Source: Pseudomonadota bacterium (GTDB taxonomy: Bacteria; Pseudomonadota; Gammaproteobacteria; Steroidobacterales; Woeseiaceae). From it: 25,990 nt of DNA. Both the position numbers and the translations under genes were made by a program. Under the pieces are notes generated by a model that saw only the letters and a program-made list of their open reading frames with translations, was not told where the DNA came from and did not search any database. The stretch is from NCBI GenBank assembly GCA_022565135.1, contig JADFKA010000002.1, positions 1 to 25,990 of the forward strand, in the 5' to 3' direction. This document shows positions 1 through 6,772 of this stretch, piece after piece. The first letter of the stretch is position 1. Each line of letters starts with the position of its first letter.

Positions 1-36
1 ATCAACTACCCACACGTTCAGCGGCTCGCTCGTCAT
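1..36 (-). CDS. ntrC: NtrC (NR-I) nitrogen response regulator, N-terminal fragment only
   Basis: The first 12 codons, read leftwards from ATG at 36, give MTSEPLNVWVVD and then leave the window. The WVVD beta-strand is the start of the NtrC receiver domain (E. coli NtrC begins MQRGIVWVVDDD). The ATG overlaps the TGA of ntrB in an ATGA junction at 33-36, so the two are translationally coupled. NtrC is the sigma54-dependent AAA+ activator that, when phosphorylated by NtrB, binds enhancers such as those I see upstream of glnA. The identification rests on a very short peptide plus the canonical glnA-ntrB-ntrC order, which makes it secure in context. Partial at the left edge. Confidence 0.85.
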   Translation of the reverse strand, partial: MTSEPLNVWVVD

Positions 37-1136
37 GTCGATTGCGCCTGATCAAGCGGTATACGCACCAGAAACACGGTTCGCCCCGGGCGGCTCTCAA
101 ACTCGATGAGTCCGCCGTGCCGACTCAACAATTCCTGCGCTGCTGGCAACCCAAGGCCCGTGCCATCCGGCCGGCTCGTCACCAAGGGATAGAAAATCGA
201 GTCTTGCAGATCGTCGGGAATACCCGGGCCATCGTCTTCAATCTCTATCGACGCGATCACCCGATGTCGTGTGTCACCAATCGTGTAATTCAGGACTGCG
301 CGACTGCGCAGTGTAATTACTCCCTGCCCCTCAAGCGCAGTCGCCGCGTTGCGAACCAGGTTCAGAAACGCTTGCACTATGTGATCGCGGTCGAGATCTA
401 TCAATGGCAGGCCGGGATCATAGTCTCGCTTGATTTTCAGTGTCGGCTTGTTTTCGGCCTCAATAATTCGTACCACATACTCGAGCAGCTCGTGCACGTT
501 GACCGGCGCTTTATTCGGTGGCCCCCCCGGCCCTAGCAAGGTGTCGACGAGACTGACCAGGCGATCGGTTTCGCTGATCACCACGTCGGTATACTCACGC
601 AGCTCATCATCGTCGAGCTGACGCTCGAGTAATTGTGCCGCGCCGCGTATGCCGCCGAGTGGATTCTTGATCTCATGCGCGAGCTGGCGAATCATTTGTC
701 GTCCAGCGCCATGTTGTATCAGTAATGCATTCTCGCGACTGATTCTCGCGCGCCGCGTTACGTCCGTAATTTCGACGATTAAAGCTGCTTCGTCACAATC
801 AATGGGCGATACGCGACAGTCGACGATTCGTTCTTCGGCATGTACCTCGGTCGGAGCAAGCCGCATTTCGTTGGCGTAATGATCGCCCGTCTTGCTGACG
901 CGGCTTAAGATATCCCGCAACTCCGGCTCATCGTCGAGTAGCCGTAATACCGGCTCACCGATGGCGCGCCGCGCACTAATTCCGAGGATGTTCTCTGCTG
1001 CCGGGTTGAGTCCGACGATAAGCATGCTGCTATCGAGCAGGATGACGCCTGAACTCAGACTGTCGAGAATTTGTTGGGACTTTCGATCGAACGTTCCATC
1101 GTCGCCGGAACGCTGCGGCGCTTTATCGCCGCCTAT
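33..1136 (-). CDS. ntrB: NtrB (NR-II) nitrogen sensor histidine kinase; start codon unresolved
   Basis: Cytoplasmic kinase/phosphatase that, with PII, controls NtrC phosphorylation. An N-terminal PAS domain begins at QQILDSLSSGVILLD (compare GQILNSLINSILLID in E. coli NtrB). It is followed by the H box AHEIKNPLGG (phospho-acceptor His codon at 675-677), the N box NLVRNAATAL, the G1 box EDDGPGIP and the G2 box GTGLGLPAAQEL, all intact. The start is a problem. The open frame extends back to an ATG at 1391, but that adds about 100 residues overlapping the upstream DUF4124 gene in another frame. Between that gene's stop (1133-1135) and the PAS domain there is no in-frame ATG, GTG or TTG. The right end given here is the in-frame ATA that overlaps the upstream stop, and is only a placeholder. 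A missing base near 1076-1078 would join the out-of-frame ATG at 1097-1099 to the PAS frame. Function is secure; the 5' end is not. Confidence 0.9.
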   Translation of the reverse strand: MGGDKAPQRSGDDGTFDRKSQQILDSLSSGVILLDSSMLIVGLNPAAENILGISARRAIGEPVLRLLDDEPELRDILSRVSKTGDHYANEMRLAPTEVHAEERIVDCRVSPIDCDEAALIVEITDVTRRARISRENALLIQHGAGRQMIRQLAHEIKNPLGGIRGAAQLLERQLDDDELREYTDVVISETDRLVSLVDTLLGPGGPPNKAPVNVHELLEYVVRIIEAENKPTLKIKRDYDPGLPLIDLDRDHIVQAFLNLVRNAATALEGQGVITLRSRAVLNYTIGDTRHRVIASIEIEDDGPGIPDDLQDSIFYPLVTSRPDGTGLGLPAAQELLSRHGGLIEFESRPGRTVFLVRIPLDQAQST

Positions 1137-1666
1137 GTTCCGCCCGACACGTTTATCGTGTTCTGCTGCACGTAGAACCGATTGGGAACGCTGCGAATCA
1201 TCAGCTTGCCCGTGTTGTCGATGACTTCCACCTGAATGTTGTGTACGCCCCGATGCACTTCCTCGAGCTGGAAATTCTGACCCGCCACAATCTTCGGCGC
1301 GCCGCCGTCGAAATACACGCGCACCTGGTGCCCGGTTTGCAGGCCCGGGTCCAACGCCAACGTGACGTTCAGTACGCCGCCTATGTTCCACAGTGTTTCT
1401 TCAGGGCCGGGAGAGGCAACTGACAGGCTCTCGTAACGGAACGCAGCCTGTTGGACAATGGCTGGAGCCGCGTCAGTTGATCTGCTTGGTGAGAAACGCG
1501 TTCTGGTCGGACGTTCGGACTCGGCCAGCTCAACACGTTCCGCCCCTTCGCGAGGCCGATCAGAATAATGCACGACTCCTTCTTCGGTCCACTTATAAGC
1601 AGTGTCCGCCAAGGCCGGAGACGCCGCCAGCAGTCCGGCAAAGATGAATATTGAGCGTGCTTCCAT
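1133..1666 (-). CDS. Secreted DUF4124-domain protein between glnA and ntrB
   Basis: 177 residues from ATG at 1666. The N-terminus MEARSIFIFAGLLAASPALA is a clear Sec signal peptide ending in an ALA-type cleavage site. It leads straight into a DUF4124 motif (YKWTEEGVVHYSDRP, about residues 23-37), a short beta-rich domain often found at the N-terminus of exported proteobacterial proteins. The C-terminal half (VRVYFDGGAPKIVAG... VHNIQVEVIDNTGKLM) looks like an Ig-like beta-sandwich. A longer reading frame back to 1768 would overlap glnA and lacks a signal peptide at its start, so I chose 1666, although no good Shine-Dalgarno is visible there. DUF4124 proteins commonly sit between glnA and ntrB in gammaproteobacteria; their role is unknown. 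Cell location is periplasm or outer surface by inference. Confidence 0.8.
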   Translation of the reverse strand: MEARSIFIFAGLLAASPALADTAYKWTEEGVVHYSDRPREGAERVELAESERPTRTRFSPSRSTDAAPAIVQQAAFRYESLSVASPGPEETLWNIGGVLNVTLALDPGLQTGHQVRVYFDGGAPKIVAGQNFQLEEVHRGVHNIQVEVIDNTGKLMIRSVPNRFYVQQNTINVSGGT

Positions 1667-1745
1667 GAAGTTAGCATAACAGCGCTGGAGTAATTTGGGG
1701 TAGTCAGCGGGCAGCAAAATGTCGCCCGGTTCACACTTTTGGCCT

Positions 1746-3155
1746 TCAGAGACTGTAATACATGTCAAATTCGACCGGATGCGTCGTCATTCGCAAACGC
1801 GTCACGTTTGCCATCATAAGGTCGACATAGGCGTCGATGAGATCGTCCGAAAACACGTCGCCAGCCTTGAGGAAATCGCGATCATCGTCGAGGGCCCCCA
1901 ATGCCTCGTCCAGCGAGAATGCGACGAGCTTGAGGTCCTGTTCTTCTTCGGGTGCAAGGTCGTACAAATCCTTGTCCATGGGGTCGCCCGGGTGAATCTT
2001 GTTCAGGATGCCATCGAGGCCCGCCATCATCATCGCCGCGAACGCAAGGTAGGGATTGGCCATCGAGTCCGGGAAACGAATTTCCAAGCGGCGACCCTTC
2101 GGGTTCGAATCGTAGGGAATGCGAATTGATGCAGAACGATTGCGTGCCGAGTACGCCAGAATTGTTGGTGCCTCGAACCCGGGCACCAGGCGTTTGTAGC
2201 TGTTCGTCGCCGGGTTTGTAAATGCGTTTAGCGCCCGCGCATGTTTGATGATACCGCCGATGTAAAACAGCGCCATATCGGACAGCCCCCCATAACCATC
2301 TCCTACGAACAGGTTTTCTCCGCCTTTGACGAGCGACTGGTGTACGTGCATGCCGCTGCCGTTGTCGTTAACGAGAGGTTTGGGCATGAACGTCGCCGTC
2401 TTGCCATACGCGTGAGCAACGTTTTGAACGACATACTTGAGGATTTGCACTTCGTCCGCTTTGCGCACTAAGGTGTTGTATTTAGCGCCAATTTCGCACT
2501 GGCCTGCGGTTGCGACCTCGTGATGATGCACCTCCGTTTCAACGCCCATGTCCTCAAGCGCCAGGCACATTGCCGAGCGCAGATCGTGTAAGGAATCAAC
2601 GGGCGGAACCGGAAAGTAACCGCCCTTGACGGTCGGCCTGTGTCCTGTATTGCCGTCTTCGTAATTGCGATATGAGTTCCACGCGCCCTCCTCGGAGTCG
2701 ACTTTGTAACCGACACCTTGCATCGTGTCTTCCCACGTGACGTGATCGAAAACGAAGAATTCATTTTCGGGGCCAAAATATGCGGCGTCCGCAATTCCGC
2801 TTGCTTTGAGATACGCCTCCGCGCGGCCGGCCAATGATCGCGGGCAACGGCCGTAACCCTGCATCGTTGTTGGCTCGATAACATTGCAGCGCAGGAGTAA
2901 CGTCGTCTCATCAGAGAACACATCGATCACTGCCGATGCTGGATCGGGCAACAGAATCATGTCGGACTCGTTGATGCCCTTCCACCCAGAGATTGACGAG
3001 CCGTCGAACATCTTGCCATCTTCGAACAGATCTTCGTTGACCGTGTGGGCTGGCACGGTTACATGCTGTTCCTTGCCTTTGGTGTCGGTAAAACGGAAGT
3101 CGACGAATTTGACGTCATTTTCTTTTATCAGGCCGAGTACTTCCTTGGGCTTCAT
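1746..3155 (-). CDS. glnA: Glutamine synthetase type I (GSI-beta)
   Basis: 469 residues, the E. coli length. Catalyses ATP-dependent condensation of glutamate and ammonia to glutamine; cytoplasmic dodecamer and the entry point of the GS/GOGAT cycle. Recognisable in order: DGSSISGW (about 51-58), the metal-binding NEFFVF stretch, NGSGMHVHQS in the active site, NRSASIRIP, and the adenylylation segment DKDLYDLAPEEE. Its tyrosine falls at residue 398, matching the AMP-modified tyrosine of the E. coli enzyme, so covalent regulation by GlnE is expected. A strong Shine-Dalgarno (GGAGGAGAG) lies just before the ATG at 3155. Transcription should come from the sigma54 promoter at 3223-3238, activated by NtrC. 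It is followed by the DUF4124 gene after 79 bp without a visible strong terminator, so the whole nitrogen cluster may be co-transcribed. Confidence 0.98.
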   Translation of the reverse strand: MKPKEVLGLIKENDVKFVDFRFTDTKGKEQHVTVPAHTVNEDLFEDGKMFDGSSISGWKGINESDMILLPDPASAVIDVFSDETTLLLRCNVIEPTTMQGYGRCPRSLAGRAEAYLKASGIADAAYFGPENEFFVFDHVTWEDTMQGVGYKVDSEEGAWNSYRNYEDGNTGHRPTVKGGYFPVPPVDSLHDLRSAMCLALEDMGVETEVHHHEVATAGQCEIGAKYNTLVRKADEVQILKYVVQNVAHAYGKTATFMPKPLVNDNGSGMHVHQSLVKGGENLFVGDGYGGLSDMALFYIGGIIKHARALNAFTNPATNSYKRLVPGFEAPTILAYSARNRSASIRIPYDSNPKGRRLEIRFPDSMANPYLAFAAMMMAGLDGILNKIHPGDPMDKDLYDLAPEEEQDLKLVAFSLDEALGALDDDRDFLKAGDVFSDDLIDAYVDLMMANVTRLRMTTHPVEFDMYYSL

Positions 3156-3189
3156 GAATCTCTCCTCCGGTTCGTCAAAGCATAGAAAG

Positions 3190-3208
3190 GGCCCGCCTTA
3201 CGCGGGCC
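3190..3208 (-). other. Stem-loop in the glnA 5' leader
   Basis: GGCCCGC (3190-3196) and GCGGGCC (3202-3208) form a perfect 7-bp inverted repeat with a 5-nt loop. It lies between the predicted sigma54 start site (about 3212) and the glnA Shine-Dalgarno, so it would be the first thing in the transcript. On the minus strand it is followed by CCTTTCT, a poor U-tract. It could be a weak terminator or attenuator, or simply a 5' stabilising hairpin. Confidence 0.5.
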
Positions 3209-3222
3209 TGATATTCTCTGTT

Positions 3223-3238
3223 TGCACGCTGCGTGCCA
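3223..3238 (-). promoter_or_regulatory. Sigma54 (RpoN) -24/-12 promoter of glnA
   Basis: Read leftwards the sequence is TGGCACGCAGCGTGCA. The GG (-24) and GC (-12) dinucleotides are separated by exactly 10 nt, and TGGCAC matches the RpoN -24 consensus perfectly; the -12 element GTGCA differs from TTGCA by one base. The predicted transcription start is near 3212, giving a leader of about 57 nt. With the IHF and NtrC sites upstream this forms a complete NtrC-activated promoter, equivalent to glnAp2 of enterics. Confidence 0.85.
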
Positions 3239-3253
3239 AAATGGTGCGGCACC

Positions 3254-3266
3254 TAACATATTGATT
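3254..3266 (-). promoter_or_regulatory. IHF-binding site between NtrC enhancers and the glnA promoter
   Basis: On the minus strand the sequence reads AATCAATATGTTA, a full match to the IHF consensus WATCAANNNNTTR. It sits between the sigma54 promoter and the two NtrC sites, where a DNA bend would bring enhancer-bound NtrC to the polymerase. The match is to a degenerate consensus, but the position makes it convincing. Confidence 0.7.
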
Positions 3267-3300
3267 TAATTGACATCGTCGCACTGACTGCGCATACATA

Positions 3301-3317
3301 AGCACCAGTATAGTGCA
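3301..3317. promoter_or_regulatory. NtrC enhancer site, promoter-proximal
   Basis: AGCACCAGTATAGTGCA reads as GCACC-N5-AGTGC, 9 of 10 bases of the NtrC dyad core GCACC-N5-GGTGC. It lies roughly 90-105 bp upstream of the predicted glnA start, comparable to the -108 site of E. coli glnA. Its centre is 31 bp from the next site, about three helical turns, so dimers would bind on the same face. Confidence 0.75.
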
Positions 3318-3330
3318 TGACCGTCCGCAT

Positions 3331-3349
3331 TGGCACCACTTTGGTGCGC
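3331..3349. promoter_or_regulatory. NtrC enhancer site, promoter-distal
   Basis: TGGCACCACTTTGGTGCGC contains a perfect GCACC-N5-GGTGC dyad (3333-3347), the NtrC recognition core. It is about 120-135 bp upstream of the predicted glnA start, comparable to the strong -140 site of E. coli. The weaker GGTGCGGCACC at 3243-3253 may be a low-affinity site near the promoter. Confidence 0.8.
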
Positions 3350-3383
3350 GGCATTACAGGCCTGCAGCCGGGGTGCTTGTCCG

Positions 3384-3418
3384 CGTCATGTCTCGATCCC
3401 GCTTGACCGGAGCTCGCT
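3384..3418 (-). repeat. Structured intergenic repeat, copy A (degenerate)
   Basis: Read on the minus strand, this 35-bp stretch matches 9254-9288 with only 2 mismatches, including the AGCGAGC motif and the segment GGGATCGAGACATGACG. Homology continues weakly on both sides. In this copy the small inner hairpin is imperfect (TCCGG against CGGGA around the loop TCAAG). It lies in the gap between the glnA enhancers and glyQ, and is not coding. Confidence 0.75.
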
Positions 3419-3542
3419 TGTGCGGTTGCCGGTGTCCTGTTAATTGGAGTGATTGAGGGCGGCCACGGCACGGTGGCTCATCGAGCGTCGTCGAATCCGA
3501 GCGAAGCAGGGACAGCGAGAGCGAGGATGCGCCCGCATTGGC

Positions 3543-3646
3543 CGTTCGTTGGGCCCGCGGCCGGGATGTTTTTTGCCGGAAATAAAGCGCAGCGCAGCGA
3601 GCCATTCCGGCAAGGAATATGCCGGCCGCGGGTCGTGCGACGAACG
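3543..3646. repeat. 104-bp long inverted repeat, structured repeat copy B
   Basis: Three nested perfect arm pairs are present: 3543-3549 with 3640-3646 (7 bp), 3554-3564 with 3622-3632 (11 bp, CCCGCGGCCGG), and 3573-3581 with 3605-3613 (9 bp, TTGCCGGAA). The terminal loop contains TAAAGCGCAGCGCAGCGAGC (3583-3602), which matches 9241-9260 at 18 of 20 bases. The whole could fold into one long interrupted hairpin in RNA or a cruciform in DNA. It ends 66 bp before glyQ. No transposase lies nearby; it resembles REP/BIME-type intergenic elements in form, but I do not recognise the family. Confidence 0.85.
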
Positions 3647-3712
3647 ACAAAAATGTCGGTTGGAAGCCGCACCCACGATATACTGCGCGCCTTTGGTCCC
3701 AGTGATTCCCGA

Positions 3713-4645
3713 ATGGCAAAGAAAAAACCGTCCGAGATGCTCAGCTTCCAGGACCTGATCCTAACGCTGCAGCAATACTGGGCGGAGCGCGGCTGTGTCA
3801 TCATGCAGCCCTATGACAAGGAGATGGGCGCAGGTACTTTTCATCCAGCGACCTTCCTGCGAGCAATCGGGCCCGAGCCGTGGAGCGCGGCCTATGTGCA
3901 GCCGTCGCGCCGACCGACCGATGGCCGTTATGGCGACAACCCGTTTCGACTCCAGCACTACTATCAGTACCAGGTCGTTATCAAACCCTCCCCCGATGAC
4001 ATCCAGGAGCTGTACCTGGACTCGTTACGCGAGATTGGCATCGATCCGACCGTGCATGACATTCGCTTTGTCGAAGACAACTGGGAGTCGCCGTCGCTCG
4101 GTGCCTGGGGTCTGGGCTGGGAAGTCTGGCTAAACGGCATGGAAATCACGCAGTTCACATATTTTCAGCAGATCGGTGGACTCGAGTGTCGGCCCGTTAC
4201 CGGCGAGATCACGTACGGCCTCGAACGTCTTGCAATGTATCTGCAAGCCGTCGAAAGTATTTACGATATCGTCTGGACTGATGGACCGCTCGGTCGAATT
4301 ACTTACGGTGACGTGTATCACCAAAACGAGCTCGAACAATCCAGGTATAACTTCGAAGAAGCGGACATCGACTATCTGTTCAACGCCTTCGATCACGCCC
4401 AACACGAAAGCGAGCGTTTGATCGAAGTCAATCTTGCCTTGCCTGCTTACGAACAGATGCTTGCCGCATCGCATGTTTTCAATCTTCTCGATGCGCGCCA
4501 GGCGCTTTCCGTGAGCGAACGGCAACGCTTTATTCTGCGCGTCCGCAGCATGGCAAGCGCCGTTGCGGAAGCCTACTTCGCGTCCCGTGAGGCGCTTGGC
4601 TTCCCGATGCTTAGTTCGGCCGGTCGAGGCGCGTCCAACAAATGA
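3713..4645 (+). CDS. glyQ: Glycyl-tRNA synthetase alpha subunit
   Basis: 310 residues; the catalytic class II core of the bacterial alpha2beta2 enzyme that charges tRNA-Gly. It is nearly collinear with E. coli GlyQ throughout: LSFQDLILTLQQYWAERGC, AYVQPSRRPTDGRYGDNP, RLQHYYQYQVVIKPSP, LGAWGLGWEVWLNGME, ECRPVTGEITYGLERLAMY and ASREALGFPM near the end. The start at MAKKKPSEMLSF is chosen because similarity begins there. The frame stays open upstream to 3449, but that part translates the inverted repeat and is not protein-like. No clear Shine-Dalgarno is visible. The gene overlaps glyS by an ATGA at 4642-4645, so alpha and beta subunits are translationally coupled. Confidence 0.97.
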   Translation: MAKKKPSEMLSFQDLILTLQQYWAERGCVIMQPYDKEMGAGTFHPATFLRAIGPEPWSAAYVQPSRRPTDGRYGDNPFRLQHYYQYQVVIKPSPDDIQELYLDSLREIGIDPTVHDIRFVEDNWESPSLGAWGLGWEVWLNGMEITQFTYFQQIGGLECRPVTGEITYGLERLAMYLQAVESIYDIVWTDGPLGRITYGDVYHQNELEQSRYNFEEADIDYLFNAFDHAQHESERLIEVNLALPAYEQMLAASHVFNLLDARQALSVSERQRFILRVRSMASAVAEAYFASREALGFPMLSSAGRGASNK

Positions 4646-6729
4646 CTACGGCACGAGACTTTCTTGTTGAAATAGGCACTGAGGAATTGCCGCCGAAAGC
4701 GCTGCGCACGCTGATGGTGGCCTTTGCGGACAATCTCGAGTCGGCCGTTGAAAAAGTACGCCTCCCGCATGGCGCGGTACACGCGTACGCGAGCCCTCGC
4801 CGCCTGGCCGTATTGATTGAGAACCTCGGCCTCGGCCAGGACGACCGTGAAATTTCGCAAAAAGGCCCTTCCATTTCGGTCGCGTTCGATGCGGACGGCA
4901 AAATGACCTCGGCGGCAACGGCTTTTGCGAAAAAATGCGGTGTGAAACCAGCGGAACTTGGGCGCACGAAGACCGACAAGGGCGAGTGGTTATCATGTGA
5001 TGTCGTTGAGCGGGGCCAGCCAACCGTCGAACTCCTGCCGGGCCTTATTGAGACATCGCTCGCTGCCTTGCCCATCCCGCGCCGCATGCGCTGGGGCGAT
5101 GGCGACGTAGAATTCGTGCGTCCCATACACTGGATCGTGCTGTTACATGGCAGCGAAATAATCACGGCGTCGATCATGGGCATCAAGAGCGGCAATCAGT
5201 CGCAAGGTCATCGCTTTCACGCAGATGGCCCTATCGTAATCAAAAACCCTTCGAGCTATTTGCGCTCGCTGGAGAAGCCCGGCTACGTCATCGCAGATTT
5301 TGAGCGCCGCCGGGAGATGGTCAAAGATGGCGTAGCAGCAGCGGCCCGCGCTGTCAGCGGCCATGTCGTCAATGGCGATTTGCTTTACGACGAAGTGACA
5401 TCACTCGTCGAATGGCCCGTACCAATGACCGGCAGTTTTAACGAGAAGTTTCTCGAACTGCCGCGCGAAGTTGTCATCTCGACACTAACCGAACACCAAC
5501 GCTACTTTCCGGTGGCCGACGAGCATGGCAATTTACTGCCGCGCTTTATTGCGGTTGCCAATATTGAAAGCCGGGACCCTGTCCAGGTTAGCGACGGCAA
5601 TGAACGCGTCATCCGGCCACGACTGGCCGATGCTGCTTTTTTCTGGGACACCGATCGTCGTACAACGCTGGCCGGACGTCAGGACGCCCTGCGCGAGGTC
5701 GTTTATCAACGTGGGCTTGGCAGCCTCTTTGACAAGTGCGCTCGCATTACGACTCTCGCCGGCTGGATCGCCGCAGCCCTCGAAGTCGACCCGGACAACG
5801 TAACGCGCGCCGCAGCCCTGTCGAAGTGTGATCTGTTGACGGGTATGGTGGGTGAATTCCCCGATCTGCAAGGCATCATGGGGCGCTATTATGCCGCCGC
5901 CGATGGCGAGACGGATGCCGTCGCCGATGCGATTGGACAACACTACCTGCCGCGCTTCGCGGGCGACGATTTGCCGGCCTCGACTGATGGCCAGATGCTT
6001 GCGTTGGCCGACAAGCTCGATACTCTCGCGGGCATCTTCTCGCTCGGTAAGAAGGCCTCAGGCAACCGCGATCCGTTTGGCCTGCGCAGAGCCGCTCTGG
6101 GTGTCGTGCGCTTGCTCGTCGAATGTGGCCTGGACCTGGACTTGCCGGCAATGATCGGCGCCGCTGTTGACGGGCAGCCGGCTGGCAAGACAGAGAAAAG
6201 CGAGATTTGTGATGCCTTGTACGCTTTTATTGGCGAGCGCTTGCGGCGGTATTTCCTCGATCGCGATTCCGGGCTCGCAACAGAAACATTCGATGCTGTA
6301 TTGGCGCGCCGCCCATCGTCACTTGTCGACTTCGAGCGCAGGCTTGGTGCCGTTCAGGCCTTCATTCAGCTCGAGCCGGCATCGAGTCTCGCGGCGGCAA
6401 ACAAGCGCATTGCAAACATTCTCAAGCAAGCCGGCGATCATGACGGCACCACCGTCAATCAGAAGTTGTTGAGCGACCCGGCAGAACTTGCGCTCTGGTC
6501 AGCGCTTGAGCGGGCACGACAAACCGTACAACCGATGCTCGAGAACCACGAGTACACAGCCACACTGAGCGCTCTTGCGGCGCTGCGCGAGCCCGTCGAT
6601 CGGTTTTTCGACGACGTAATGGTTATGGACGACGACAAAGCAACAAGAAATAACCGCCTCGCATTGCTGCGCGAGCTGCGCGCTTTGTTTCTGGACGTGG
6701 CGGACATTTCCAAGCTCGCAATTAGCTGA
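4642..6729 (+). CDS. glyS: Glycyl-tRNA synthetase beta subunit
   Basis: 695 residues, close to the E. coli 689. The beta subunit provides tRNA binding, with a C-terminal anticodon-binding domain, and completes the tetramer with GlyQ. Family hallmarks are DFLVEIGTEELPPKALRTL at the N-terminus, FVRPIHWIVLLHG, TLTEHQRYFPV, RPRLADAAFFWDTDR, and KASGNRDPFGLRRAALGV in the central part. The last 100 residues (ALREPVDRFFDDVMVMDDD) form the helical anticodon-binding tail. The start codon overlaps the glyQ stop. Nothing unusual in the sequence. Confidence 0.98.
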   Translation: MTTARDFLVEIGTEELPPKALRTLMVAFADNLESAVEKVRLPHGAVHAYASPRRLAVLIENLGLGQDDREISQKGPSISVAFDADGKMTSAATAFAKKCGVKPAELGRTKTDKGEWLSCDVVERGQPTVELLPGLIETSLAALPIPRRMRWGDGDVEFVRPIHWIVLLHGSEIITASIMGIKSGNQSQGHRFHADGPIVIKNPSSYLRSLEKPGYVIADFERRREMVKDGVAAAARAVSGHVVNGDLLYDEVTSLVEWPVPMTGSFNEKFLELPREVVISTLTEHQRYFPVADEHGNLLPRFIAVANIESRDPVQVSDGNERVIRPRLADAAFFWDTDRRTTLAGRQDALREVVYQRGLGSLFDKCARITTLAGWIAAALEVDPDNVTRAAALSKCDLLTGMVGEFPDLQGIMGRYYAAADGETDAVADAIGQHYLPRFAGDDLPASTDGQMLALADKLDTLAGIFSLGKKASGNRDPFGLRRAALGVVRLLVECGLDLDLPAMIGAAVDGQPAGKTEKSEICDALYAFIGERLRRYFLDRDSGLATETFDAVLARRPSSLVDFERRLGAVQAFIQLEPASSLAAANKRIANILKQAGDHDGTTVNQKLLSDPAELALWSALERARQTVQPMLENHEYTATLSALAALREPVDRFFDDVMVMDDDKATRNNRLALLRELRALFLDVADISKLAIS

Positions 6730-6772
6730 TACGGCGCCATGGCCATGCTATTCGGGACTGGAACATAATGTG

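Larger units (their letters stand above)
3356..3712. other. glyQ-side intergenic region
   Basis: This stretch carries no gene. It holds repeat copy A, a small hairpin (GCCAC/GTGGC near 3464-3479), the long inverted repeat B, and a -10-like TATACT at 3679-3684 upstream of glyQ with no convincing -35. Open frames running through it are GC-rich readings of the repeats and lack start signals or family similarity. Confidence 0.6.

Noticed and set aside
1690..1725. Weak inverted repeat CGGGC/GCCCG in the glnA-DUF4124 gap as a terminator
   Set aside because: A 5-bp stem with an 11-nt loop and no T-run on the minus strand is not convincing.
2734..2739. CACGTG in glnA as a possible third parS
   Set aside because: The flanks (CCCACGTGAC) do not match the parS arms; only the 6-bp centre is shared. 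The CACGTG at 14334-14339 in gyrB fails for the same reason.
3449..3712. N-terminal extension of GlyQ by 88 codons
   Set aside because: It translates through the inverted repeat, has no similarity to GlyQ, and the family start matches MAKKKPSEML at 3713.
3253..3719. Several overlapping minus-strand open frames in the glnA-glyQ gap
   Set aside because: They read through the NtrC sites and the repeats, overlap each other in different frames, and resemble the translated products REP-type repeats give, not proteins.
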